DNA of 64,000 nucleotides, taken from positions 1 to 64,000 of the forward strand of contig NZ_JBGTYM010000013.1 in the NCBI RefSeq assembly GCF_044142105.1. The letters are read 5' to 3'. Below the pieces are notes generated by a model. The model did not search any database. It was given only the letters and a program-made list of their open reading frames with translations, and was not told the DNA's origin. Source of the DNA: Pseudogemmobacter sp044142105 (GTDB lineage Bacteria; Pseudomonadota; Alphaproteobacteria; Rhodobacterales; Rhodobacteraceae). Made by a program: the position numbers and the translations under genes. Positions 16,551-26,637 of the stretch are shown here, in pieces; positions within the stretch are counted from its first letter, which is position 1, and the number at the start of each line of letters is the position of its first letter.

Positions 16551-17434
16551 CCCGCTTCGCGCCTTCGCCCACCGGCCCCCTGCATCTGGGCCATGCCTAT
16601 TCGGCGATCCTCGCCCATGACATGGCGCGGGCAGAAGGCGGGCAGTTCCTGTTGAGGATCGAGGATATCGACCGTCAGAGATCGAAGTCCTCGTGGGAAG
16701 CCCAACTGATCGAGGACCTGACGTGGCTGGGCCTGACCTGGGATGCCAAGCCGATGCGGCAATCCGAACGCCTGCCGAACTATGCGAGGGCCCTCGATCA
16801 GCTCTGGGCCAGGGATTTGCTCTATCCGTGCACCTGCAGCCGCCGGGATATCGAGCTGGCGCTGGGGGCACCGCAAGAGGGTGTCTTGCCGGGCCCGGAC
16901 GGTCCGATCTACCCCGGCACTTGTCGCGGGCAACATTGCAAGGGCCTTCCCTGCTCGATGCTTCCCCGTCCCGCCGAGATGCACCTGCGGCTGGATATGG
17001 GCCGGGCCACAGCCTGCTGCGAACCTGCCATCCTTCGTGCGGATGCCACCGATTGGGGCCCCTGGTTCAGCGAAACCGGATCCGGGCACGCCGGGACCAT
17101 CTTCACCAACCGCGACGCCTTCGAAGAGAAGATCGGGGACATCGTTCTGTCCCGCCGCGACTTCGGCACCTCCTATCACCTTGCCGTCGTCATTGACGAC
17201 GCGGCCCAGGGCATCACCCATGTCATCCGTGGCGAAGACCTGCTCGAGGCGACGCCGATCCATGTTCTGCTTCAGCGCCTGCTCGGCCTGCCAACGCCAA
17301 TCTACCACCACCACCGGCTGATCCGCGACGATCTAGGAAAGCGGCTGGCCAAGCGTGACGATGCGCAGGCCTTGGCGAAATACCGGGCCGAAGGGGCGAC
17401 GCCCGCAGATATTAGGCGCATGGTCGGGCTTTAG
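16538..17434 (+). CDS. gluQ: Glutamyl-Q tRNA(Asp) synthetase
   Basis: GluQRS attaches glutamate to the queuosine base of tRNA(Asp). The 298-residue protein has the class I HIGH-type motif (RFAPSPTGPLHLGHAYSA, residues 6-23), the family's zinc ligands (CTCSRR and a later CRGQHC pair, residues about 99-130) and a KMSKS-like LGKRLAKR. It lacks the anticodon-binding half of true GluRS, which is why the protein is short. The ATG inside the trmFO end is used because the HIGH motif starts almost at once. Confidence 0.92.
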   Translation: MAFVTRFAPSPTGPLHLGHAYSAILAHDMARAEGGQFLLRIEDIDRQRSKSSWEAQLIEDLTWLGLTWDAKPMRQSERLPNYARALDQLWARDLLYPCTCSRRDIELALGAPQEGVLPGPDGPIYPGTCRGQHCKGLPCSMLPRPAEMHLRLDMGRATACCEPAILRADATDWGPWFSETGSGHAGTIFTNRDAFEEKIGDIVLSRRDFGTSYHLAVVIDDAAQGITHVIRGEDLLEATPIHVLLQRLLGLPTPIYHHHRLIRDDLGKRLAKRDDAQALAKYRAEGATPADIRRMVGL

Positions 17435-17503
17435 TCAGCCCCCTTCGGCGCCCGGCCCTTGCCGGAGCATGGGCGCCATTGCGCAGGCCATGCTACTGCC
17501 TAT

Positions 17504-17599
17504 TGGCGGAGGGGAATGGGAGTCGAACCCACCCGGGACAGCCTGACTGCCCCAACCGGATTTGAAGTCCGGCCGCCCCACCGGGGACGCTTCCCTTCC
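17504..17599 (-). tRNA. selC: tRNA-Sec (anticodon UCA)
   Basis: The 96-base molecule has the selenocysteine-specific design: an 8-bp acceptor, anticodon TCA (17565-17563) in the arm GGACTTCAAATCC, a long variable arm, the T-loop GGTTCGACTCC and an encoded 3' CCA. It follows the central E. coli selC sequence closely (CCGGTGGGGCGGCCGG here). The acceptor carries one A-C mismatch at its fourth pair. It lies 17 bases beyond the selB stop on the same strand, so it is probably processed from the selAB transcript. Confidence 0.95.
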
Positions 17600-17616
17600 C
17601 TGTCCCGAACCCGCGG

Positions 17617-19521
17617 TCAGGCATCAAACTGGTCGCGACGATGCGGATTTATGCGCCGCAGGTCGCCACGGCGCAAGGTCACGCCCAGCCGGTCGAAATA
17701 TTCGAGGATCTCGATCGCCACCTTGCGGCCGTTCTGCACCCGGTCGCGGAAAGCGGCGGCGGTGATCCAGCCATCCCGGCTTGCCGCTTCGATCTCGGCA
17801 AGAATGGCCAGCATTTCGGCCAGGGCCGGGCGGTGGAAATAATGATCAGGGCCAATCTGGTCGATACGGCCAAGCCGCTGGCACAGGCGCATGACCCGGC
17901 GGATCTCGGCTTCGGGCAATAGCAGCATATGGGCAAAGTCGCGCACGCGAGGCGGGCGAAAGCGGGCCTCGCCCTGAAGGCCGGGCAGGAGAGCGGCGTA
18001 GAGCGCCTCGTCCCCCTCGTTCAGCTTCACCTCATGGCTTGGCAGGCGCAGGAAAGACCCTTCGAGCACCAGCCGCCCGGCCAGCGCCTCGCTGTGTAGG
18101 AAGGGCAGGAAGGCATCGCGCGGCAGGCGCGGGTTCAGCGACACGCGCAGGGGTTCGCGGCCAAGGCCGACAAGGTCGGGCTTCTCGTCATGGAAGGCCG
18201 CCAGCCGGGCCTGCGCCTGAGCGCGCAGGTCGTCAAACCGCGCATGGGACAGCGCAAGGGGACCGATCTGGCCTGCGCCCGCCGCGTGCAAGAGGTCCGG
18301 CCCCTGCCCCGCATCGATCCCTCGGTCGCGCAGGAAGGCCGCCAGATCGACCGGCCCGGCCTCGGCAAGGCCGCGCAACGCCTCGGCCGGCGTGGCGGAA
18401 AGGGCGGCGGTCAGCGCGGCCAGGCGTTCCGGTTTGCGGCGGTGACGGGCGGGGGCGCGCAGGTCAAGAAAAAGCCCGCCGCCGATAGTTCGGCTGGCCG
18501 AGGGATCGCGCAGGATGAAGCGGTCGCCGACCTGCGCTGCCAGCGGCCGGTCGAGGACAAGCTGGACAAAGCCGGTCTCGCCCGGGGCTATGGCGTCTTG
18601 CAAGGGCACGACATGCACCCCGGCCTCGGCGGCATGGCTATGCAGACGGGCCGAGAACCAGGCGGTGAGGGGTTTGCCTTCGGTGGCAAGCAGGGTGAGA
18701 CGGGCGTCGATGCGATCGGCGGGGGCGTGGAAACCAGGGGCGACAAGACAGTCGCCGCGCTGGATCGCCTCCTTGTTCACGCCATCGCCCGCCAGGTTCA
18801 GCGCGCAGCGCTGCCCGGCATGGCCAGCTTCCGCCTTGCGGTTCTGGGCGTGCAGCCCGCGCAGCCGGACGGGCAGGCCCTGGGGGCTGACGATCAGGCT
18901 GTCGCCGGGGTGCAGGGTACCGGCCAGCGCCATGCCGGTGACAATCGTGCCCGCGCCGGTCAGGGTGAAGCTGCGGTCGACCGAAAGCCGCGCGGGGCCA
19001 AGCGCGGCACGGGCGGCAGTGGCGGCCTCTGCTTCGATCAGGCGCGCGCGCAGCATGTCGATGCCCTGCCCGGTCAGCGCAGAGACGGGCAGGATCTCGG
19101 CCCCGGCCAGGGTGGTACCGCCCAGAGCGCCGCGAATCTCGGCCTTCACCTGGCCAAGACGCGCCGCATCGGCGAGATCCGCCTTGGTCAGAGCGACGAG
19201 GCCACGCGTGAGGCCCAGAAGATGCAGGATCGCCAGATGTTCGCGGGTTTGCGGCATCACGCCGTCATCGGCGGCGACGACCAGCAGGGCGAAATCGATG
19301 CCCCCCGCCCCCGCCAGCATCGTGTGCACCAACCGCTCATGCCCCGGCACATCGACGAAGCCCGTCACCGCCCCGCCGCCCAGATCGGCATAGGCAAAGC
19401 CAAGGTCGATGGTGATGCCTCGGGCCTTTTCTTCTGCCAGCCGGTCGGCATCGACGCCGGTCAACGCCTTTACCAATGCGGTCTTGCCATGGTCGATATG
19501 GCCTGCCGTGCCGACGATCAT
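17617..19521 (-). CDS. selB: Selenocysteine-specific elongation factor SelB
   Basis: SelB is the EF-Tu-like GTPase that brings Sec-tRNA to UGA codons followed by a SECIS hairpin. The 634-residue protein starts with GTAGHIDHGKTALVKALTG (P-loop), then DVPGHERL and TKADLAD, elongation-factor domains 2 and 3, and four winged-helix repeats in the C-terminal half that bind SECIS RNA. Its ATG overlaps the selA stop (ATGA). selC follows. It should serve the UGA in fdoG of the same cluster. Confidence 0.96.
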   Translation of the reverse strand: MIVGTAGHIDHGKTALVKALTGVDADRLAEEKARGITIDLGFAYADLGGGAVTGFVDVPGHERLVHTMLAGAGGIDFALLVVAADDGVMPQTREHLAILHLLGLTRGLVALTKADLADAARLGQVKAEIRGALGGTTLAGAEILPVSALTGQGIDMLRARLIEAEAATAARAALGPARLSVDRSFTLTGAGTIVTGMALAGTLHPGDSLIVSPQGLPVRLRGLHAQNRKAEAGHAGQRCALNLAGDGVNKEAIQRGDCLVAPGFHAPADRIDARLTLLATEGKPLTAWFSARLHSHAAEAGVHVVPLQDAIAPGETGFVQLVLDRPLAAQVGDRFILRDPSASRTIGGGLFLDLRAPARHRRKPERLAALTAALSATPAEALRGLAEAGPVDLAAFLRDRGIDAGQGPDLLHAAGAGQIGPLALSHARFDDLRAQAQARLAAFHDEKPDLVGLGREPLRVSLNPRLPRDAFLPFLHSEALAGRLVLEGSFLRLPSHEVKLNEGDEALYAALLPGLQGEARFRPPRVRDFAHMLLLPEAEIRRVMRLCQRLGRIDQIGPDHYFHRPALAEMLAILAEIEAASRDGWITAAAFRDRVQNGRKVAIEILEYFDRLGVTLRRGDLRRINPHRRDQFDA

Positions 19522-20894
19522 GCCAGGGCCAAGGCAGAGAGAAGGTCGTCGTCACGCGAAAGGCAGCGCAGGTCAAGGATCAGCGCGCCGTCGCGGATAT
19601 GGCCGACGATCGGACGGGGCGCGGTGCGCAGCCGGACCGAAAGCCTGTCAGCCGCGTCGCCGCCCCGTCCCGTCAGCCGCAGCCCCGCCGAAGGGATCGT
19701 GTCAACCGGCAGCGCGCCCGAACCGATCTGGCTCGCACAGGCGCAGGGCGCACAGGCATAGTCCCAGGCGGCAACAATGGCCTGGACCTGCGGGGCCAGC
19801 CGGGCGGCCATGGCGGCGATCTCAGGTTCAGGGCGCGACAGGTAGCGCAGCGTGGGCAAACGCTCGGCCAGCCGGTCGGGATCGCGATACAGCCGCAGGG
19901 TCGCCTCCAGCGCCGCGATACGGATCTTGTCCAGCCGCAAGGCGCGCTTCAGCGGGTTCCTGTTGATCTGGGCAATCAGATCCTTGCGCCCGACGATGAA
20001 ACCCGCCTGCGGCCCGCCCAGCAACTTGTCGCCCGAGAACGTCACCAGATCGGCGCCTTCGGCCACCGCCTCGGCGACGGTAGGTTCGCGGCGCAGCCCG
20101 TAGACGGACAGATCGACCAGCGAGCCTGCGCCAAGATCGTTCATCAACGGCAATCCGGCGGCGCGGGCCATGGCCGCCAGATCCGGCGCGGGTACTTCGG
20201 CGGTAAAGCCCTCAATCCGATAATTCGAGGTATGGACCTTGAGGATCAGCCCGGTTTCCGACCGCAACGCATCCTGATAGTCGCGTGGATGGGTGCGGTT
20301 GGTGGTGCCGATCTCGCGCAGAACCGCCCCGGCGCGGGCCATGATATCGGGCAACCGGAAGGCGCCGCCGATCTCGATCAATTCTCCCCGCGAGACCACG
20401 GTTTCGCGCCCGAGCGAGAATGTATTGAGCGCGATCAGCACGGCGGCCGCGTTGTTGTTGAGGAGGGTGGCATCCTCGGCCCCGGTCAACTCGCACAAGA
20501 GCCCGCGCAGATGATCGTCGCGCTGGCCCCGTGATCCGCCGCCCAGGTCGAACTCCAGAGCCAGCGGATTGGCCATCGCCTGCGCGGCGGCTTCGATCGC
20601 TTCGGGGGGCAGGATGGCACGGCCAAGGTTGGTGTGCAGGACCGTGCCCGACAGGTTCAGCACCGGGCGCAGCGCGGACCGGGCCTGACGGGCAAGGTCG
20701 GCCTCGATCTGGTCGGGCAGAAGGGCGGCCAGCGCCGCACCGTCGCCCCCCCGCCGGATCGCAGTGCGGGCGGCGTCAAGCCGCGCGCGAATGGCGGCGG
20801 TGACAACCGCGCGGCCATGCTGGGCCACCTGCGCCTGCCCCTCGGCCCCGGTCAAAAGCTGGTCGACTGAAGGCAGGGCACGAAAGCCGTCCAT
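19518..20894 (-). CDS. selA: L-seryl-tRNA(Sec) selenium transferase
   Basis: SelA is the PLP enzyme that converts Ser-tRNA(Sec) to Sec-tRNA(Sec) with selenophosphate. The 458-residue protein has the PLP lysine in TFSGDKLLGGPQAG (near residue 290), the fold-type I segments LNLSGTVLHTNLGRA and LNNNAAAVLIAL, and the normal length. The ATG at 20894 overlaps the fdhE stop as TGATG; a TTG codon just before it is an alternative. selD, which supplies selenophosphate, is not in the window. Confidence 0.95.
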   Translation of the reverse strand: MDGFRALPSVDQLLTGAEGQAQVAQHGRAVVTAAIRARLDAARTAIRRGGDGAALAALLPDQIEADLARQARSALRPVLNLSGTVLHTNLGRAILPPEAIEAAAQAMANPLALEFDLGGGSRGQRDDHLRGLLCELTGAEDATLLNNNAAAVLIALNTFSLGRETVVSRGELIEIGGAFRLPDIMARAGAVLREIGTTNRTHPRDYQDALRSETGLILKVHTSNYRIEGFTAEVPAPDLAAMARAAGLPLMNDLGAGSLVDLSVYGLRREPTVAEAVAEGADLVTFSGDKLLGGPQAGFIVGRKDLIAQINRNPLKRALRLDKIRIAALEATLRLYRDPDRLAERLPTLRYLSRPEPEIAAMAARLAPQVQAIVAAWDYACAPCACASQIGSGALPVDTIPSAGLRLTGRGGDAADRLSVRLRTAPRPIVGHIRDGALILDLRCLSRDDDLLSALALA

Positions 20895-21766
20895 CAATAG
20901 CCCACGAGGAAGGGATTGGCGCCGCCGCGGATCAGACCTGACTCTCTCATCATCAGATCCAGACCCAGGCTGCCGACATCATCGGCGATGGGATCAAGCG
21001 TCGGGTTCTTGCTGGCATAGAGGATCTTGACCCAGGAGTTGCAGTCGCCGCAGCATTCGGCCTTGACCGTGGCTTCGGTGGTCTCGGCCGAACGATAGGA
21101 GATCTTGCCGCCCTGCCCGCAGCACAGGCAGGTGATGCGAACCGCATTCCATTGCGTCGCGCAGAGGGCGCAGCAGGCGTAGCGGATATTCTCGATCCCC
21201 GGCGCGCCTGTAACAGTCGAGGTGGCGGGGCGGCCGCCACAGGCCGGGCACTGCCCAATGCCGCGGGGGGACAGCGCCTTGGCGTCCAGCGTCGCGGCAA
21301 GGCGGGTCAGGTGCACTTGCGCCGCCAGCGCCGCGAAAAGATGCGGGGCCGGGCCGTCGGCGGGGATGGCATCGTCCAGCACATTGGAAAGAAGCCAAGC
21401 GCGGTCCTGCGCATCTGCCAGTGCCACCGCTTGAAGCGCTTGCCTGGCGCTGTCCGGCATGTCGAGCCTTTCAGCTTCTGCGCAGAGCGTGATCAGGGTT
21501 GCGTGCAAGGCTGGGTCAGCCGCCAGCAGCGCGCGGTCGAGGTGACCGGATGCCCTGACAGGCGGCAGCTCGAAGCAAAGCCGCGCTTGCAGCCCGGTCA
21601 AGGCAGCCAGAAAGGCGAGATAAGGGGCAAGGTTGCCAGATCTCGCCAGAAAGGCGAAGCGCGCCTCGCGGAGCGCGAAGACGCGGGCAGGATCGGGCAG
21701 GATCACGAAGGGCGGCACCGGCACGCCGCCGATCAGGCTGGGGTCAGGCTGGACGCCCTGGCTCAT
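20894..21766 (-). CDS. fdhE: Formate dehydrogenase accessory protein FdhE
   Basis: FdhE is a cytoplasmic rubredoxin-like protein needed for activity of respiratory formate dehydrogenases, thought to interact with their catalytic subunits. The 290-residue protein has four Cys pairs in the C-terminal half (CPACGG, CALC, CLCCGQGG, CCGDC), as expected for its iron sites. The start MSQGVQPD follows AAAGGAAGAG; an ATG 27 bases earlier is possible but lacks a ribosome site. It lies between fdoI and selA on the same strand. Confidence 0.93.
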   Translation of the reverse strand: MSQGVQPDPSLIGGVPVPPFVILPDPARVFALREARFAFLARSGNLAPYLAFLAALTGLQARLCFELPPVRASGHLDRALLAADPALHATLITLCAEAERLDMPDSARQALQAVALADAQDRAWLLSNVLDDAIPADGPAPHLFAALAAQVHLTRLAATLDAKALSPRGIGQCPACGGRPATSTVTGAPGIENIRYACCALCATQWNAVRITCLCCGQGGKISYRSAETTEATVKAECCGDCNSWVKILYASKNPTLDPIADDVGSLGLDLMMRESGLIRGGANPFLVGY

Positions 21767-21826
21767 CTCTTCCTTTCCGGGCCGACCGGCCACGGCGTTC
21801 TGCGACCGGCGATGCCGTCACGCATC

Positions 21827-22510
21827 TCAGTTTGACGTCTCGCGCCGCGACCGTCCAGCCACTTCGCGCAGCCATTTGCGATGGTGCCGGAAGGCCCAGC
21901 CGCCAGTGACCGAGCCGCGCGTCATGGCGCGGATGGTGCCGCGCGTCCAGATCGCCGCATAGACATGCAGGATGAAGACCAGAAGCATCAGGATCGCGGC
22001 GGCGGAATGGGCCAGCATGGCCAGGCGGCGGTCGGGGATAGACACCAGATCCGGGAAATATTCCTGCCAGATCATGATGCCCGTGCCGAGCAGCGTCAGG
22101 ATCAGCAGACCCATGGCCCAGAAGACGAATTTCTGCCCGGCATTGTATTTGCCAAGGGTGGGCAGCTTTTCCTCGTTCTGGTCCATCACGTCCCGGATAT
22201 GCTTGACCCAGACCACGTCGTCGCGGCGCGGCAGGTTACGAGGAACAAGCTGGATGAAGATCAGCAGATAGCCCACCGCCAGCACCAGCCCCAGGAAAGG
22301 ATGCAGCCAGCGCGCATTCTGCCCGCCGCCGAACAGCGCCGTCAGTCCGTAAAGCGCGGGCGAATAGAAGGCGAGGCCAGAGAGCATCAGCAGGATCGTG
22401 GTGATCGCAATGGTCCAATGGTTCAGCCGCGTGAACCACCGGTAGCGCGACAGGATGACCGGCTGGCGGCTGACGAGGTGATCGCCCGCTTCGGAATATT
22501 CGCGGCTCAT
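21827..22510 (-). CDS. fdoI: Formate dehydrogenase cytochrome b556 subunit
   Basis: This is the membrane gamma subunit that takes electrons from FdoH through two b haems to the quinone pool. The 227-residue protein has four hydrophobic segments (about 33-53, 66-90, 128-150, 164-190). Histidines suited to haem ligation are seen in RLNHWT, WLHPFLG, LAHSAAA and FILHVYA. The start overlaps the fdoH stop (ATGA). The basic tail (HHRKWLREVAGRSRR) should lie in the cytoplasm. Confidence 0.94.
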   Translation of the reverse strand: MSREYSEAGDHLVSRQPVILSRYRWFTRLNHWTIAITTILLMLSGLAFYSPALYGLTALFGGGQNARWLHPFLGLVLAVGYLLIFIQLVPRNLPRRDDVVWVKHIRDVMDQNEEKLPTLGKYNAGQKFVFWAMGLLILTLLGTGIMIWQEYFPDLVSIPDRRLAMLAHSAAAILMLLVFILHVYAAIWTRGTIRAMTRGSVTGGWAFRHHRKWLREVAGRSRRETSN

Positions 22511-23520
22511 GCGGCGGGCCCCCCTTGCCCTGGCACCGGCGCCGGGCTGGCGGGTTGGCCGGTCTCGGCCTGCACAAGATGCGCCGCCTCGGCTTCATCG
22601 GTCACGGTCACCTTGTTCGCGCGGGCGAAGAGGCCATGCAGGATCGCGCCTGCCGCCGCCAGACCCACAGCGGCAAGGCCCACGGTCTTGGCCGGGCCCT
22701 TCCACCCCTCGACCACCGGAGAGATCGCGGGATTGTCGGGCAGGTCGGCGTAAAGCGAGGGCTTGTCGGCATGATGCAGCACATAGATCACATGGGTGCC
22801 GCCCACGCCCTGCGGATCGTAGATCCCGGCATTGTCATAGCCGCGCGACTTGAGGTCGGTCACGCGGGTCTCGGCATGGGCGAGCATGTCGTCCTTGGTG
22901 CCGAAGACGATGGCCTGGGTCGGGCAGGCCTTGGCGCAGGCCGGCCCCTGCCCCACCGCGACGCGGTCGGAACAGAGCGTGCATTTGTAGCTTTTGTGAT
23001 CGACCTTCGACACGCGGGGCACGTCGAAGGGGCAGCCGGTCACGCAATAGCCGCAGCCGATGCAGTTCTCATGGACGAAATCCACGATGCCGTTGGAATA
23101 TTGCACGATGGCGCCGGGCGCCGGGCAGGCCTTGAGACAGCCCGGATCCTCGCAATGCATGCAGCCATCCTTGCGGATCAGCCATTCGAAATCCCCGGTA
23201 TCGGGATTCTCGTATTCGGTAAAGCGCATCAGCGTGAACATGTCGGGGGTAAGGTCATGGGGGTTTTCATAGACCCCCACATTCTCGCCCACTGCCGGAT
23301 GGGTGTCGTTCCATTCGACGCAGGCCGATTGGCAGGCCTTGCAGCCGATGCATTTCGACACGTCGATCAGCTTGGCGACCTTGGTCAGCTGCCGCTCGGG
23401 CGGGGCGAGGTTCGGCATGGCCGAGGCGCGCACCACATCCGAGGGCAAGAGGTTCACATCCATGGGCTGCACGGGCGGGTTGGCCGCCGCGGTCACGGGT
23501 TCCGGTGCGCGCGTTGTCAT
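22507..23520 (-). CDS. fdoH: Formate dehydrogenase iron-sulfur subunit
   Basis: The beta subunit carries electrons from the molybdenum subunit to the cytochrome b. The 337-residue protein has four ferredoxin Cys groups (CIGCKACQSAC near residue 57, CMHCEDPGCLKAC, CIGCGYCVTGC, CTLCSDR with a later CAKAC), enough for four [4Fe-4S] clusters, and a single C-terminal membrane anchor (about 277-296). Its start overlaps the fdoG stop (ATGA). The long Ala/Pro-rich ends are unremarkable extensions. Confidence 0.95.
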   Translation of the reverse strand: MTTRAPEPVTAAANPPVQPMDVNLLPSDVVRASAMPNLAPPERQLTKVAKLIDVSKCIGCKACQSACVEWNDTHPAVGENVGVYENPHDLTPDMFTLMRFTEYENPDTGDFEWLIRKDGCMHCEDPGCLKACPAPGAIVQYSNGIVDFVHENCIGCGYCVTGCPFDVPRVSKVDHKSYKCTLCSDRVAVGQGPACAKACPTQAIVFGTKDDMLAHAETRVTDLKSRGYDNAGIYDPQGVGGTHVIYVLHHADKPSLYADLPDNPAISPVVEGWKGPAKTVGLAAVGLAAAGAILHGLFARANKVTVTDEAEAAHLVQAETGQPASPAPVPGQGGPAA

Positions 23521-26500
23521 ACCATCGGCTCCTTGTCGGCAGGTTCGATGTTGACGAGGAAGGCCTTGAACTCGGGCGTCTCGATATTGGCGTCGCCGAC
23601 ATAGGGCGTCAGCATATTGGGACCGAAGCCCTTTTTTGCCGCGCCCATGAAACCCCAATGGATCGGCATCCCCACGACATGGACGGTCTTGTCGCCACAG
23701 ATCAGGGGCTTGATCCGCTTTGTGACCACCGCCTTGCCCCAAATCTCGCCGCGCTTGGACCAGATCCGGACCATGCCGCCGCGGGTGATGCCCTTTTCAG
23801 CCGCCAGCTCCTCCGAGATTTCCACAAAAAACTCGGGCTGCAACGCGGCGTTGACCGGGTTGTGCTTGGTCCAGAAGTGGAAATGTTCGGTCAGCCGGTA
23901 GGAGGTGCCGACCAGCGGAAACTCGTCGCTGGTCGCCATCTGGGCCAGATCGTCGGGGAAGACCCGGGCGACGGGGTTGCCGCGCAGGTCCGGGTTCAGC
24001 GCATTGGCGATCGGGCTTTCGAAGGGCTCCATATGGCTGGGGAAAGGCCCGTCCTTAAGGCCCTTGCGCGCGAAAAGCCGCCCGACGCCCTCATTCGTCA
24101 TGATGAAGGGCATGACGTCGCCGGGTTTCGAGGTGACGCCGATATCGGGCACGTCATAGCCGGCCCATTTCTCGCCATCCCATTCGATCAGCTTGCGCTC
24201 GGGATCCCAGGCCTTGCCGTTCAGGTCGGCCGAGGCGCGGTTGTAAAGGATGCGGCGGTTCAGCGGCCAGGCGAAGGCCCAGTTCAGATACATGCCGGCC
24301 TCGTCGGGATCGGTATTGTCCCGCCGCGCCATCATGTTGCCGTCCTCGTTCCAGCAGCCCGAGAAGATCCAGCAGCCGCACATCGTGCTGCCATCGTCCT
24401 GCAACTGGCTGAAGTTCTTCACCTGCTTGCCCGCCTCGACCACGACCTTGGTCGGGTCTTTCGGGTCCATCACCGTGGTCAGGGCGCGGCCGTTCATCTC
24501 GCGCGCCAGTTCCGCAGCGGTGGGTTCCAGGGGATCAGCATAATCCCAAGTCAGATTCAGGATCGGATCGGGGAACTTGCCACCCTCGTCCTGATACAGC
24601 TTCTTCACCCTCTGGAAGATGTTGGACATGATCCAGGTGTCCTTGCGGGCATCGCCCGGCGGCGTTGCGCCCGCCCAGTGCCATTGCAGCCAGCGCCCCG
24701 AATTCACCAGGGCCCCCTCATCCTCGGCAAAGCAGGTCGTGGGCAGCTCTAGCACTTCGGTCTGGATCGCGGCGGGGTCGACCTTGTTGTAGATGCCGTG
24801 ATCTTCCCAGAAATGCGCCGTCTCGGTCTGAAGCGGGTCCATGACCACCAGAAGCTTCAGCTTCGACAGGGCGGCGGTCAGCTTGGCGCGGTTGGGAAAG
24901 CTGAGCAGCGGGTTGAAGCCCTGGCAGAAGTAGAGATTGACCTCGCCTTTCGACATCATGTCGAACATGCGCAGGATGTCGTAGGACGGCACGTCCAGCT
25001 TGGGCAGGTAGTCATAGGCCCAGCCGTTTTCAGCCTTCGCCGCGTCGCCCCACATGGCCTTGAGGAAAGAGACCATGAACTTGCGATAGTTCTGCCAATA
25101 GCTGGTCTGGTTCGGGCGCAGGGGCTTGTTCCCGCGCGTCGACATGTAGGTCTCGAAGTCGGTTTCCTTGTCCACCGGGATGTTCAGATAGCCGGGGATC
25201 AGGTTCGACATCAGGCCAAGGTCGGTCAGGCCCTGGATGTTGGAATGCCCGCGCAAGGCATTCACCCCGCCGCCGCGCATCCCGATATTGCCCAGGATCA
25301 GCTGAAGCATCGCCATGCCGCGAATATTCTGCGCGCCCTTGGAATGCTGCGTCCAGCCAAGGGCATACATCGAGGTCATGACCTTGTTCGGCGCCGAGCA
25401 TTCCGCGATCATCTCGCAGATCTTCAGATAGCGGTCCTTGGGCGTGCCGCAATTCGCCGCGACGAAGTCGGGCGTATAGACATCGACATGGGCCTTGAGC
25501 AGGTTCCAGACGCAGCGCGGATCGGTCAGCGTGGGATCGGTCAGCGCAAAGCCGTCCTCGCCCATCTGATAGTCCCAGTCGGTCGTGTCGAAAACGCGCT
25601 TCTCGGCGTCATAACCGTTGAACAGACCCTCCGACCAGCCAAAGCCCGCGCGCACCAGGAAGGAGGCGTTGGTATAGTTTTTGACATAGTCCCACTGCAC
25701 CTTATCGTTCTCGATGCAGTAGCGGATCACCCCCATCAAAAAGGCGATGTCGCTGCCCGGGCGGATCGGGGCGTAATAGTCCGCGACCGAAGCGGTGCGG
25801 GTGAAACGAGGGTCCACCACGATCAGCCTGGCACCGCGTTTGGCCTTGGCCTCGGTCACCCATTTGAAACCGCAGGGATGCGCTTCGGCAGCATTGCCGC
25901 CCATGACAAGGGCAAGATCGGTGTTCTTGATATCGGTCCAGGCGTTGGTCATTGCGCCACGGCCAAACGTCGGAGCCAGACTGGCTACCGTCGGGCCGTG
26001 TCAGACACGTGCCTGGTTGTCAAAGCCGACCGTACCCAGCGCGCGCACGGCCTTGTAGGTCAGCCAGGCGGTCTCGTTGGTGGTGCCGGAGGCCGCGAGG
26101 AAACCCATGGTCTTCCAGCGGTTGACCTTCTGGCCCTGATCGTTGGTCTCGATCAGGTTCGCGTCGCGGTCATCCTTGATGGCGCGGGCGATCTTGTCGA
26201 AAGCCTGGTCCCAGGTGATGTCCTGCCATTCCGTCCCGCCCGGCGCCCGGTAGCGCGGCTTGGTGGCGCGGGTGGGCGACAAAGCGAAATCCTTGATCGC
26301 GGCGCCCTTCGGGCACAGCGTGCCACGGTTGGTGGGGTGGTCGGCATCGCCTTCCACATGCACCAGTTCCGCCTTCTCGCCCGCTTTCAGATCGCCCTTG
26401 GAATAGAGGATGATCCCGCAGGCGACCGAGCAATAGGTGCAGATGTTCCGGGTCTCGGTCATGGTGGCGAGTTTGAAGCCGCGCACATGCGCCGCCTCTG

Positions 26501-26600
26501 CCGCTTCGGCCTGGGCAAAGCCCAGCGCCCCCAGCGACGTTGCCGCCCCCCCCGCACCCGCAAGCTTCAAGAAGCTGCGCCGCGAAAGGTCGATGTTCAT
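23517..26600 (-). CDS. fdoG: Selenocysteine-containing formate dehydrogenase alpha subunit
   Basis: This is the molybdenum bis-MGD subunit that oxidises formate, here of the membrane-bound FdnG/FdoG type with the active site outside the membrane. Two open frames are joined by an in-frame TGA at 26001-26003, giving 1,027 residues with Sec at residue 200. The surroundings (ARV-U-HGPTVASLAPTFGRG) match known selenoenzymes, so the TGA is recoded, not a mutation. The twin-arginine signal (LSRRSFLKLAGAGG) and the N-terminal cluster Cys (CTYCSVACG) are present. The start is the ATG behind GGGAGGTT. selA, selB and selC lie in the same run of genes. Confidence 0.96.
25958..26003 (-). promoter_or_regulatory. 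SECIS element of fdoG
   Basis: Directly after the UGA, CACGGCC (26000-25994) pairs with GGCCGTG (25964-25958), and an upper stem AGCC-AGTCT-GGCT closes an AGUCU loop. The GUCU loop core and the distance from UGA match bacterial SECIS elements bound by SelB. The RNA is also coding sequence. Confidence 0.88.
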
Positions 26601-26637
26601 CGGAACCTCCCTGCATTTACGTGGCTTATTGACAAGG

